A stretch of DNA of 64,000 nt, from contig MSXP01000006.1 in the NCBI GenBank assembly GCA_002083635.1, positions 224,921 through 288,920 of the forward strand, written 5' to 3'. Positions 25,992 through 34,357 of this stretch are shown piece by piece; position 1 is the stretch's first letter; each line of letters starts with the position of its first letter. Source of the stretch: Proteobacteria bacterium ST_bin12. Lineage in GTDB: Bacteria; Pseudomonadota; Gammaproteobacteria; Burkholderiales; Methylophilaceae. The notes under the pieces are model-generated. The model saw nothing but the letters and a program-made list of their open reading frames with translations, was not told the DNA's origin and made no database searches. The position numbers and the translations under genes are program-made.

Positions 25992-27104
25992 TTACTTTAA
26001 TAAATTATTTAAATTATTTTGATAATCTGCCAACAATCCCAATCTGTCATTCGCAGCAGTATGTTCATAAATAGTTGTGGTGTGTATATGAGAATGTCCT
26101 AATAGTTTTTGAACTAGTCTCAAATCATTTGTTAAGGCAAATAAATTGGTAGCAAATGTATGACGAAATTTATGAGGGGTTGCCTTTTCAACACCAGCTT
26201 TTTTTCCTAACAGACTGATTTCTATCGAAAGTGATTCAGGTTTATACTCAGTACCCAAATGTGTAAGCCAAAAATTAATTGGAATTTTTTTATTGAGACT
26301 CTTAAATTTTTTCTCTAGCTTCGGTCTTACTGTTGCTCGGTATTGCATTAACCTCATAACAGTGGGATATGAAATTATCACTGAACGTGATTTGTTTCCT
26401 TTGCAAATATAAGCTGGAAGTTTAAGCAATATCTCACTACTTGGCCCAATTTTCTGAGCAATTTTGATAGTTTCTTCTATTGTTACTAGAGGCAACTCTG
26501 CTACTTCTTGTCTTCTTAAACCACATTCGAGCATTAGTCTCATCATCAACCTTAGACGATCTGAGTGCACAACGTTAAATATCTTTACTAAATCAACATC
26601 TGAATAAAACTTTGGTAATTCACTATGTGTTTTAACACTCAACAAATTTCTAGTTAATGTTAGTTTATGTGAATGTGATAGGAAATCTGAATGCTTATCG
26701 ACATAAAATTTTGTTTCGATACTTTTTATTGGATTATGATTAACTAGATTATTTTCAAAGGCGTATTGATAAAATCTTTTTAAAACTCCAATTCTTAAAT
26801 TTACGGTTGAGGGAGTTAGAGAACAGGTTTCAATAGACCAATTTCTATAAACCACTATGTCTGAAATTGTTAAATATTTCCAATTCAAATTATTTGCAAT
26901 TGTCCATTTCAGAAAGTCCAGCAACCAATAAGCGTAACTTTTCCAAGTTTTTGGAGAATTTATTCTACCGTCAACTAATATATATCTTGAAAAAAATTCG
27001 TTGATATCATCAATTAACTGGTAATTTGAATCCATAAAAAAGGGCACCCCAGGAAACGAGGTGCCCATAATCTTGTAATCAATATTCGTAAAAAATATTT
27101 CCAA
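25992..27104 (-). CDS. tyrosine recombinase, GinA/TnpA-like
   Basis: 370 residues of the XerC/D-like type. An N-terminal SAM-like core-binding domain (INSPKTWKSYAYWLLDF) precedes a catalytic domain with Arg in CGLRRQEVAEL, Lys in KGNKSRSV, HKFRHTFATN, LGHSHIHTT and IYEHT, so R-K-H-R-H-Y is complete. The N-terminal block YKIMGTSFPGVPFF fits related integrases, which favours the TTG start at 27104 although no ribosome-binding site is seen; ATG at 27068 is the alternative. First gene of the four-gene operon and closest to nrdJ. Confidence 0.82.
   Translation of the reverse strand: MEIFFTNIDYKIMGTSFPGVPFFMDSNYQLIDDINEFFSRYILVDGRINSPKTWKSYAYWLLDFLKWTIANNLNWKYLTISDIVVYRNWSIETCSLTPSTVNLRIGVLKRFYQYAFENNLVNHNPIKSIETKFYVDKHSDFLSHSHKLTLTRNLLSVKTHSELPKFYSDVDLVKIFNVVHSDRLRLMMRLMLECGLRRQEVAELPLVTIEETIKIAQKIGPSSEILLKLPAYICKGNKSRSVIISYPTVMRLMQYRATVRPKLEKKFKSLNKKIPINFWLTHLGTEYKPESLSIEISLLGKKAGVEKATPHKFRHTFATNLFALTNDLRLVQKLLGHSHIHTTTIYEHTAANDRLGLLADYQNNLNNLLK
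27036..27066 (-). terminator. terminator-like hairpin inside the 5' end of the first recombinase gene
   Basis: On the minus-strand transcript, GGGCACC and GGUGCCC (positions 27066-27060 and 27048-27042) form a 7-bp GC-rich stem around an 11-base loop, directly followed by six U. This is a textbook intrinsic terminator, yet it lies ~38 bases inside the recombinase ORF. It could attenuate read-through from nrdJ or make expression depend on translation. Confidence 0.6.
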
Positions 27105-27200
27105 CGATTATCTAACAAAAAAGAATAATTTAAATTTCATTATTCATAATATTAGACAAGTAAGATGAAAGTCAACTTTTACAATAAATAATATTAGTAA

Positions 27201-27215
27201 TAGTGTTGTACACTA
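27201..27215. repeat. short perfect inverted repeat between nrdJ and recombinase operon
   Basis: TAGTGT-TGT-ACACTA, 6-base arms with a 3-base spacer, in the AT-rich 161-bp gap where the recombinase operon meets the end of nrdJ. Position and size suit either a recombinase core site or a promoter operator. A related sequence AATAATATTAG also occurs twice nearby (~27146 and ~27186). Confidence 0.4.
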
Positions 27216-27265
27216 AAACATCATAAGCTATTGATTTATATTTTAAATTTAAGGACATTTAACAA

Positions 27266-29431
27266 TCATAGCTTTCCGTAATAGCCTTCTTTTAACGCAT
27301 CATAAAGATTGGCGGCACTATGAATTTCACCATCGTATTCAATTTCTTCATTGCCTTTTACTTCTAACTCAGTGCCATCTTCTAGCGTAAATTTGTACGT
27401 GGTATTTTCCAAATCTTTCTCTGTCACCAATACGCCTTGGAATGCTTCTGGGTTAAATCTAAAGGTCGTACAACCTTTTAGACCTTTGTCGTAGGCGTAT
27501 AAGTAGATGTTTTTAAAGTCTTCAAAATCGTAATCCGTCGGCACGTTAATGGTTTTTGAGATTGAGCTATCAATCCATTTTTGTGATGCGGCTTGGATAT
27601 CCACATGGGCTTTTGCCATGATGGTGGAAGAATCCAAGAAGTAATCTGGCAATTGCTCTTCTGGCTTATCGCTAAATGGCATGGCGTTTGGATTGACCAA
27701 TTCGCGGTAAGCCAGCAATTCGTAAGAGAATACATCGACTTTCTCTTTAGATTTTTTGCCTTCGCGAATTACGTTGCGCGCATAGTGATGCGCAAATGAA
27801 GGCTCAATACCGTTACTGGCGTTGTTTGCCAAGCTTAATGATATTGTGCCTGTTGGCGCGATGGAGCTATGATGCGTAAAGCGCACACCTTTGGCGGCAA
27901 TTTGGTTACGCAAGCCTTCTGGAAACTGCTGCATATAGCGACTATATTTACCCAGCAACACTTTACCTGCTACTTTTTGGCCAACTTTAATGCCGTCCGC
28001 CGCCATTTCTGGGCGTTTTGCCAGCATATCTGCGGTGATTTCAAACTTCTCTTCCATAATCGGCGCGGCGCCTTTTTCTTCAGCCAATTGCACGCCTACC
28101 TCCCAGCCTACCTCTGCCATCATGCGGGTGACTTCATCGGTAAATTTTAGTGAATCTTCTTCGCCGTATTTCATTTTCATCATGGTGAGTGATGAGCCTA
28201 AACCTAAATAGCCCATGCCATGACGGCGTTTACGTGCGATTTCATCGCGTTGTTGTTGCAACGGCAAGCCATTGATTTCAACCACGTTATCTAACATGCG
28301 GGTGAAAATCGCCACTACTTCGCGGTATTCAGCCCAATCAAAATAGGCTTCGTCTGTGAATGGTTTTTTAACGAATTTAGTTAAGTTGACTGAGCCTAAC
28401 AAACAAGCGCCATAAGGTGGCAATGGTTGCTCGCCGCATGGGTTGGTTGCGCGGATATTTTCGCAAAACCAGTTATTGTTCATTTCGTTTACGCGGTCAA
28501 TCAAAATAAAACCTGGCTCAGCAAAGTCGTAAGTGCTAGACATAATCACATCCCACAAACGACGTGCTTTAATGGTTTTATACACACGGCAAGCGACTTT
28601 GCCTGCATCTACACCATCAGTTTTAGTGAGGTATTTGCCTTTGACTGGCCACTCGCGCCACACTACTTGGCTTTCGTCATTCACGTTTAAGCCATCCACA
28701 ATTGCTTCTTTTTCGGTGACAGGAAAAGCCAATTTCCATTCGGAATCAGCTTTTACCGCTTCCATAAATTCTTTGGTGATTAAGCAGCTTAGGTTAAATT
28801 GGCGTAAACGGCCATTTTCACGTTTGGCTTTAATAAAATCTGTTACATCTGGGTGAGAGATATCGAACGTTGCCATTTGCGCACCACGACGACCACCTGC
28901 GCTAGATACCGTAAAACACATTTTGTCGTAGATATCCATAAAAGATAGTGGGCCGCTGGTGTAAGCGCCTGCACCCGCCACAAATGCGCCTTTTGGACGC
29001 AAGGTAGAAAACTCGTAACCGATACCGCAACCTGCTTTTAGCGTTAAGCCAGCTTCGTGCACCTTATTTAAAATGTTGTCCATGCTATCTTCCACCACGC
29101 CAGAGACGGTGCAGTTGATGGTTGAAGTCGCTGGTTTGTGCTCTAACGCACCTGCATTTGAGGTAATGCGGCCTGCTGGAATTGCACCACGGCGCAATGC
29201 CCATAGAAATTTCTCATGCCATTCATGGCGTTTTTCTTCAGTGGTTTCTACATCAGCCAGGGCGCGCGCTACGCGTGAATAAGAGTCATCCATATTTTGA
29301 TCAACATGGTCACCATTTTTTGCTTTCAGTCGATATTTTTTATCCCAAATATCTAATGACACCGATTGAATTGGAATCTCAGTTGCGATGTTTTCAGATA
29401 ATTTGCTTGCTGGTTCAACAACTTTTAGCAT
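27266..29431 (-). CDS. nrdJ: adenosylcobalamin-dependent ribonucleotide reductase, class II
   Basis: 721 residues. An N-terminal catalytic barrel carries TINCTVSG (first active-site Cys), LKAGCGIGYEFS, FNLSCLIT (thiyl-radical region) and NPCGEQPLPPYGACLLGSVNL (Asn-Cys-Glu catalytic loop). It reduces ribonucleotides to deoxyribonucleotides using coenzyme B12, independently of oxygen. The C-terminal tail (after ~residue 670) has no obvious Cys pair for external reduction. ATG with AAGGGAG upstream. Its 3' end abuts the island's recombinase operon. An NrdR-type promoter lies 130-190 bases upstream. Confidence 0.93.
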   Translation of the reverse strand: MLKVVEPASKLSENIATEIPIQSVSLDIWDKKYRLKAKNGDHVDQNMDDSYSRVARALADVETTEEKRHEWHEKFLWALRRGAIPAGRITSNAGALEHKPATSTINCTVSGVVEDSMDNILNKVHEAGLTLKAGCGIGYEFSTLRPKGAFVAGAGAYTSGPLSFMDIYDKMCFTVSSAGGRRGAQMATFDISHPDVTDFIKAKRENGRLRQFNLSCLITKEFMEAVKADSEWKLAFPVTEKEAIVDGLNVNDESQVVWREWPVKGKYLTKTDGVDAGKVACRVYKTIKARRLWDVIMSSTYDFAEPGFILIDRVNEMNNNWFCENIRATNPCGEQPLPPYGACLLGSVNLTKFVKKPFTDEAYFDWAEYREVVAIFTRMLDNVVEINGLPLQQQRDEIARKRRHGMGYLGLGSSLTMMKMKYGEEDSLKFTDEVTRMMAEVGWEVGVQLAEEKGAAPIMEEKFEITADMLAKRPEMAADGIKVGQKVAGKVLLGKYSRYMQQFPEGLRNQIAAKGVRFTHHSSIAPTGTISLSLANNASNGIEPSFAHHYARNVIREGKKSKEKVDVFSYELLAYRELVNPNAMPFSDKPEEQLPDYFLDSSTIMAKAHVDIQAASQKWIDSSISKTINVPTDYDFEDFKNIYLYAYDKGLKGCTTFRFNPEAFQGVLVTEKDLENTTYKFTLEDGTELEVKGNEEIEYDGEIHSAANLYDALKEGYYGKL

Positions 29432-29561
29432 GACTTGCTCCCTTAATTTTTTTATTTAATCTGTATTGCTCACAGAAAAATCAATGTAATTAGTTAACTC
29501 TTTGATTTAACTAGTTAAGCATATAACTTAACCACTTTTTGATGAAAAATATTCTGCTTAA

Positions 29562-29616
29562 ACACAACATATTGTGCACTGGGTGTAAATTTATGCCTTT
29601 ATTTTGTGTTCGTCAA
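29562..29616 (-). promoter_or_regulatory. nrdJ promoter with paired NrdR-type boxes
   Basis: On the minus strand, TTGACG (29616-29611) and TAAATT (29593-29588) are 17 bases apart. A palindromic box, ACACAACATATTGTGC on the plus strand (29562-29577), matches the NrdR consensus well. A weaker box at 29594-29609 (ending TTTTGTGT) fills the -35/-10 spacer. Their starts are 32 bases apart, three helical turns, as is usual for NrdR pairs. The rest of the 383-base nrdJ-waaA gap (29432-29814) shows no gene; a GTTAAG/CTTAAC repeat lies at 29514-29532. Confidence 0.6.
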
Positions 29617-29814
29617 CCCTATTTTTTCATTCATTTTTGCACCACTTTGGTGTGATTTTTCTTAAAATGAGGCCAGTATTTGCGTTGAGTTGTGGTGAGT
29701 GTTTACTGACTTAATTCAAAAATAAAAAAATAAATAAGTCGCTTAAAAAGTCTATTTGTGAGTACGGCCATAAAGCCACAAAAACAGCGCGCTTAAATTG
29801 TGAGAAAATGCAGC

Positions 29815-31083
29815 ATGAATCGCTTTTTATATTCGGTGTTGCTGTATATAGTTTTGCCTTTTGTGCCGCTTAAATTATGGTGGCGCGGCATTAAGCAGCC
29901 TGCTTATCGGCAATATTGGCGCGAGCGATTTGGCTTTTATGATAAGAGTTTTTACGCTAAAAAAAGTGTTAAGTCTGTTATTTGGCTGCATTGCGTTTCG
30001 GTAGGTGAAACACGCGCGGCAGAACCACTCATCAAAGCCTTGCAAACGCAGTATCCGCATCATCAGATTTTGCTCACACACACAACGCCCACTGGCCGCG
30101 AAACCAGTGAGCAGCTTTTTGGTGATGGCGTGCTACGTGTTTATCTGCCCTACGATTTGCCGTTTGCAGTCCAGCGTTTTTTAACACATTTTCAACCCAA
30201 AATTGGTTTGTTAATGGAAACCGAATTGTGGTTTAACTTGATTGCTACCTGCAAAAAAAGTCATATTCCGTTGCTATTGCTGAATGCGCGTCTTTCAGAA
30301 AAATCAGCAAAAGGTTATGGCAAGCTGGGTAAATTGGTATCCGAAGGTTTGCAAAACTTAGATGCGATTGCCGCACAAACAGTTGTAGATGCAACACGAT
30401 TACAAATATTAGGCGCGCGCAATGTGCAAGTGTTTGGTAATTTAAAATTCGACGTAAAACCCCCAGCGGATGCGTATGAAAAAGGCTTAAAACTGCGTGC
30501 ATTATTGGGTAAAAAAATTGTATTTTTGGCCGCCAGCACCCGCGAGGGTGAAGAAAGCTTGATATTGGAAGCGATTAGAGATTTAAATATTTTAACGATT
30601 GTCGTGCCGCGCCATCCGCAACGATTTGATGAAGTCGCGCAGTTATTGAAAGATGTCAATTCAAAATTTGTGCGCCGTAGCCAATTAGCCACACCAATTG
30701 ATGAAACTGTTCAAATTGTTTTAGGCGATAGTATGGGCGAATTGTTCAGTTATTACGCGGCGTGTGATTTCACTTTTGTGGGCGGTAGCTTGCTTAAATT
30801 TGGCGGGCAAAATTTAATTGAGCCAGCTATTATGGGCAAACCGATTTTGATTGGCGAGCATACTTATAACTTTGCTGATGCCAGCAAAAACGCGCTGATG
30901 CTGGGTGCAGCTATACAAGTGACTTGTGTTGAAGATTTGCGCGAAAAAATCCAATATCTACGTGACAACAGCGAAGCAAGAGCCAACATGCAACAAGCTA
31001 GTTTGCAGTTTAGCCAAGCATCGACTGGCGCAACGTTGCGCACCATGGAAATGATTGAAACCCACTTATTTAAAAGTATTTAA
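29815..31083 (+). CDS. waaA: 3-deoxy-D-manno-octulosonic acid (Kdo) transferase
   Basis: 422 residues, GT-B glycosyltransferase with an N-terminal membrane-anchor helix. LHCVSVGETRAAEPLIKAL near residue 55 and METELWFN (catalytic Glu region) are WaaA landmarks, as are GGSLLKFGGQNLIEPA and KPILIGEHTYNF in the sugar-nucleotide half. It adds Kdo to lipid IVA at the inner membrane. I use the ATG at 29815; a GTG at 29800 is also in frame. Confidence 0.93.
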   Translation: MNRFLYSVLLYIVLPFVPLKLWWRGIKQPAYRQYWRERFGFYDKSFYAKKSVKSVIWLHCVSVGETRAAEPLIKALQTQYPHHQILLTHTTPTGRETSEQLFGDGVLRVYLPYDLPFAVQRFLTHFQPKIGLLMETELWFNLIATCKKSHIPLLLLNARLSEKSAKGYGKLGKLVSEGLQNLDAIAAQTVVDATRLQILGARNVQVFGNLKFDVKPPADAYEKGLKLRALLGKKIVFLAASTREGEESLILEAIRDLNILTIVVPRHPQRFDEVAQLLKDVNSKFVRRSQLATPIDETVQIVLGDSMGELFSYYAACDFTFVGGSLLKFGGQNLIEPAIMGKPILIGEHTYNFADASKNALMLGAAIQVTCVEDLREKIQYLRDNSEARANMQQASLQFSQASTGATLRTMEMIETHLFKSI

Positions 31084-31090
31084 TTAAACG

Positions 31091-31129
31091 TACTTAACCC
31101 AATATTTGCCTCAAAAAAAGGGTTAAGTA
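31091..31129. terminator. convergent-gene hairpin (CTTAACCC / GGGTTAAG)
   Basis: Perfect 10-base arms TACTTAACCC (31091-31100) and GGGTTAAGTA (31120-31129) flank a loop containing TTTGCCTC. It lies between convergent waaA and the next gene, whose stop codon falls inside the right arm. Probably a bidirectional terminator. See the related hairpins at 52840 and 57676. Confidence 0.55.
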
Positions 31130-31710
31130 ACCGCAATCGCTTTCACGTACACTAATTCGCAAGCGCCGTTTCCTGTGTCGTTTCGCGTCAGTGAGCTTTT
31201 CCAGCGCCAGCCATCTGCTGATTTTGCCTCGACCAAATAGCCGCTAATTGTCACCAATTGCCCTACTTTAATAGTCTTAAGTGTTTTTTCAATTTGACTA
31301 TTGGCGGGAATCATATGCATATTGGCGCTGCTGGTTTCGATGAGTTCGCGCGGTACTGGGAAAGCTTCCACACGCCAATAATAAAAACGATTTGATTGCG
31401 ATATTTGAATGTCTTTTAGTACAGAATCGTCTGACATGACGCCCCAACCCAAGGCCAAATCAACGGGGGCTAAATCTGCCTCGCGTCCGAATGTGTAATG
31501 TTTGGTGGATAACACGCGGGCTTTAATATGAAAGTTTTGCAATGGATGAATGTTGTAATCGTCAAACTTAAATTCAGCCTCACGCGTGCGTTCTTGTATC
31601 GGCTGTTGGCTTGCTAAAACGCCTGCGCCGTGGATAACTGGGCGATTTGAAAAGTGTTGGTAAGCGCCGTAACCAATCAAAATGAAACAAATGATTAGCT
31701 TCCAGTTCAC
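31123..31710 (-). CDS. unrecognised membrane-anchored protein
   Basis: 195 residues. A single N-terminal membrane helix or uncleaved signal (LIICFILIGYGAYQHF) is followed by a periplasmic part without cysteines in a motif, containing HIKARVLSTKHYTFG, LGWGVMSDD and FYYWRV, then ANMHMIPANSQI and a C-terminal VTISGYLVEA segment. The Met/His-rich MHMIPANSQI phrase and LVTISGYLVE suggest an OB-like beta fold. I do not recognise the family by name. It is co-directional with the isochorismatase-family gene 8 bases upstream. Confidence 0.7.
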   Translation of the reverse strand: MNWKLIICFILIGYGAYQHFSNRPVIHGAGVLASQQPIQERTREAEFKFDDYNIHPLQNFHIKARVLSTKHYTFGREADLAPVDLALGWGVMSDDSVLKDIQISQSNRFYYWRVEAFPVPRELIETSSANMHMIPANSQIEKTLKTIKVGQLVTISGYLVEAKSADGWRWKSSLTRNDTGNGACELVYVKAIAVT

Positions 31711-31718
31711 GCTAAGCG

Positions 31719-32279
31719 CTATCGAATAAGCTGAGAAACAGCTTTAAACGCAGTGTGGTTGGCGTTACTTAACCACTCAAATACAACAGATTCTGTATTA
31801 GTGATGATGCACCCCGCGTTACGCATGCGCGCGATAGCATTGGTTTTATTGATTGGATTGCGCGAAATAATCGCATCTTCCACCACAAAAACTTGCTTAT
31901 TCGCTTTGATTAAATCTAGCGCGGTTTGAAGCACACAAATATGCGATTCCATACCCGCGACTATGATTTGGGGTTGATCGCGATGCAGTTGCTGGTTAAA
32001 TTTTGGCACGCTAGCTGCTGAAAAAGTGGTTTTTGCTATAGGCTTATTTGCGCCAATATGCTGTTTAATTTCTGGCAAAGTTTCGCCCAAGCCTTGCGGA
32101 TACTGTTCTGTGACAATTGTGTGCACAGCAAGCAAACTGGCTGCCTTCGCCAAAATTCCACAATTTTTAATCACCGCTTGCATGGCATCTGGCTGCATGG
32201 CATTAATAAGCTTGGTTTGCATATCGATGATGGCAAGCTGACTCAGCTCGATTTTGGCTATGTTATGGGTAGTGTTCAT
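31719..32279 (-). CDS. isochorismatase-family hydrolase (YcaC-like)
   Basis: 186 residues. The catalytic triad positions are visible: Asp in LAIIDMQTKL, Lys in AKTTFSAAS, and Cys in AGMESHICVLQTALDL, preceded by the cis-peptide region. Length and the HICVLQTAL form match the YcaC/YecD-like branch, hydrolases of unknown natural substrate, rather than true isochorismatases. Its ATG shares one base with the tolC stop, so it is the third gene of the pcm-tolC operon. Confidence 0.83.
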   Translation of the reverse strand: MNTTHNIAKIELSQLAIIDMQTKLINAMQPDAMQAVIKNCGILAKAASLLAVHTIVTEQYPQGLGETLPEIKQHIGANKPIAKTTFSAASVPKFNQQLHRDQPQIIVAGMESHICVLQTALDLIKANKQVFVVEDAIISRNPINKTNAIARMRNAGCIITNTESVVFEWLSNANHTAFKAVSQLIR

Positions 32280-33637
32280 TATTCAGCCAGAACCAGTTGC
32301 TGATTAATATCTTGCAAATCAACCTCTGCCACCACGCCAGTAGCGGATTTTAAACGGATTATATTCACCAAATAATTGTAGCGCGCCTGCAATAAATCGC
32401 GCTTAGCCGAAAACAATTGCTGTTGGGCATTAAGCACATCCACACTAATACGCACGCCCACTTCATAGCCCAATTTGGTTGAATCTAACTGACTTTGGCT
32501 GCTGACTAATGCTTGCTCTAGCGCTTTAATTTGCGCGATGCTGCTGCTTAAATTTAAAAATGCGCGTTGGGTATCTAAATCGGTTTGGCGGCGTGCAATT
32601 TCTACATCGTCTTTAGCTTTTTGTTGATTTAATATGGCTTGGCGCACGCGCGAGCTAATTGCACCGCCTTGATACAGTGGAATTTGTAGCTGCAAGCCAA
32701 TGCTGGTGCTGTCAAATTGGTTACCAAAGCCGTTTAAGCCGCCATTGGTGTAATTATCGGTATAGTTGGCCACCGCATCTAAAGTCGGCATATGCGCCGC
32801 CTTGTTAAACGCTACGTCTTGCTCTGCCAGTTTTAAAGTGTCTTGCTGAATGGCAATATTCAGGTTGTTTTTTTGCGCAACATCCAATAGGTTTTGCATA
32901 GGCTGATTCAACTGGCTTACTTGAATATCACTTTTAACCGTAGCTAATGTTGCAGGTAGCTCGCCCGTAATTTGCTCAATTTCGTGTTGCGCAATTTGGT
33001 AAGCATTTACTGCAGCAATCTCTTGCGCCACGATTAGATCAAAGCGTGCTTGCGCTTCGTTTACATCGGTAATGGTCGCGGTGCCTACTTCAAACGTAAT
33101 TTTAGCTTGCTCTAACTGGCTTAAAATAGCCGTTTTTTGCGCCTTAATTAATTCAATCTGGTCTTGCGCAATCAGCACATTAAAATAAGCCTGCGTAGTG
33201 CGCAAAATCAAATTTTGCTGGCTTAAATGGTATTGCTTGTCTGCAATACTCACTTGCGTGAGACTCTGATTGATTTGCACTAAATTTTGTTGCCGATAAA
33301 TCGGCTGGCGCGCTTCTAAGCCATAATTATAGCCTTCAAAACTAGCACCACCTTCAACGCGTGGAAAGTTTGACTGCACGTTATTAAATGCAATATTACT
33401 TCTGGTCGCAGTAATGCCTGCACTAAACGAAACCGTGGGTCTATACAAAGCTTTGCCTTGCTCAATGATTTCTTGAGCGGCTTTGTTGCTGCTTAATGCA
33501 GAAGCCAACACAGGGTCACGCGCCAAGGCTTGATGATAAATATCCAGCAAACTCAGCGGTTTATCTTGTGCATGCAAAGCTGTTGGCAAAAGCGCACTCA
33601 ACAAAAACGCTTTTAATATAAGCGGCTTAAATAACAT
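32279..33637 (-). CDS. tolC: TolC outer-membrane channel
   Basis: 452 residues from the ATG at 33637, with a cleavable signal (LLSALLPTALHAQ). LSLLDIYHQALARDPVLASA starts the mature protein; the duplicated barrel-and-helix halves and VLNAQQQLFSAKRDLLQARYNYL near the end are characteristic of TolC. A longer frame to 33706 would overlap pcm and is rejected. It is the common exit duct for the RND pump encoded just upstream in the window and for type I secretion. Confidence 0.88.
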   Translation of the reverse strand: MLFKPLILKAFLLSALLPTALHAQDKPLSLLDIYHQALARDPVLASALSSNKAAQEIIEQGKALYRPTVSFSAGITATRSNIAFNNVQSNFPRVEGGASFEGYNYGLEARQPIYRQQNLVQINQSLTQVSIADKQYHLSQQNLILRTTQAYFNVLIAQDQIELIKAQKTAILSQLEQAKITFEVGTATITDVNEAQARFDLIVAQEIAAVNAYQIAQHEIEQITGELPATLATVKSDIQVSQLNQPMQNLLDVAQKNNLNIAIQQDTLKLAEQDVAFNKAAHMPTLDAVANYTDNYTNGGLNGFGNQFDSTSIGLQLQIPLYQGGAISSRVRQAILNQQKAKDDVEIARRQTDLDTQRAFLNLSSSIAQIKALEQALVSSQSQLDSTKLGYEVGVRISVDVLNAQQQLFSAKRDLLQARYNYLVNIIRLKSATGVVAEVDLQDINQQLVLAE

Positions 33638-33638
33638 A

Positions 33639-34316
33639 TTAAAACTCAAAAGTAGTGGCTTGCGGTGCGTTAACCAACTCCGGCACGTAAGTTTCAAACA
33701 ATACATCTTGCCTAAAACCAGCTTCAGAAAAGCGTTGAATCAGGGTGGCTTGCATGGCAGGGCCTGTGCCCAAAACAATCAATAATGCGCCGCCAATCGC
33801 CAACTGATGGCGCACATTGGGTGGCTCTATTGGTGAGGAAGCGGTGTAGACGATTAAATCAAACGGGGCCTGATTTGACAGGCCCAATGCGCCGTCTGCC
33901 ACCATTAGGGTGACATTTTGCACGCCTTGCTGAGCAAGACTTTTGGCTGCTTTTGCACTAATTTCAGCATTAACTTCAATAGAAGTCACATGTTTCGCCA
34001 AGCTTGCCAGCAGCGCTGTCATGTAGCCACTGCCTGTACCAATGTGCAATACATTGTGCGTTTTTTGCACACTCAATGCCTGCAAAATACGGCCTTCCAG
34101 CTTTGGGCTAAGCATGGTTTGGCCTGCGCCAATGGGGATTTCAATATCAGCAAAAGCCAAGCCTTGATATTCGGCTGGCACAAAGTGTTCGCGCGGAATT
34201 TCATTGAGCAATGCCAGTACTACTGGGTCTAACACTTCCCATGTGCGGATTTGCTGTTCTATCATATTAAATCGCGCGGTTTCACTTGCCGTTTTCGTTT
34301 CTACTGTTTGTATCAT
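33639..34316 (-). CDS. pcm: protein-L-isoaspartate O-methyltransferase
   Basis: 225 residues. N-terminal FNMIEQQIRTWEV and VPAEYQGLAFADIEIPIG are characteristic; the AdoMet-binding loop is VLHIGTGSGYMTALLA, and SIEVNAEI supplies the acidic ribose ligand. It methylates L-isoaspartyl residues for protein repair. Start taken at the ATG at 34316, with GAGAG 7 bases before it; ATG 34328 lacks a site. It is separated by one base from tolC, an arrangement common in betaproteobacteria. Confidence 0.9.
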   Translation of the reverse strand: MIQTVETKTASETARFNMIEQQIRTWEVLDPVVLALLNEIPREHFVPAEYQGLAFADIEIPIGAGQTMLSPKLEGRILQALSVQKTHNVLHIGTGSGYMTALLASLAKHVTSIEVNAEISAKAAKSLAQQGVQNVTLMVADGALGLSNQAPFDLIVYTASSPIEPPNVRHQLAIGGALLIVLGTGPAMQATLIQRFSEAGFRQDVLFETYVPELVNAPQATTFEF

Positions 34317-34357
34317 GTCAACTCTCATTAATTTAAGCTTAATTATAACTGAAGTAC

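Noticed and set aside
29432..29560. Possible cobalamin riboswitch before nrdJ.
   Set aside because: No B12-box or conserved core could be found; the leader is AT-rich with a short GTTAAG/CTTAAC repeat.
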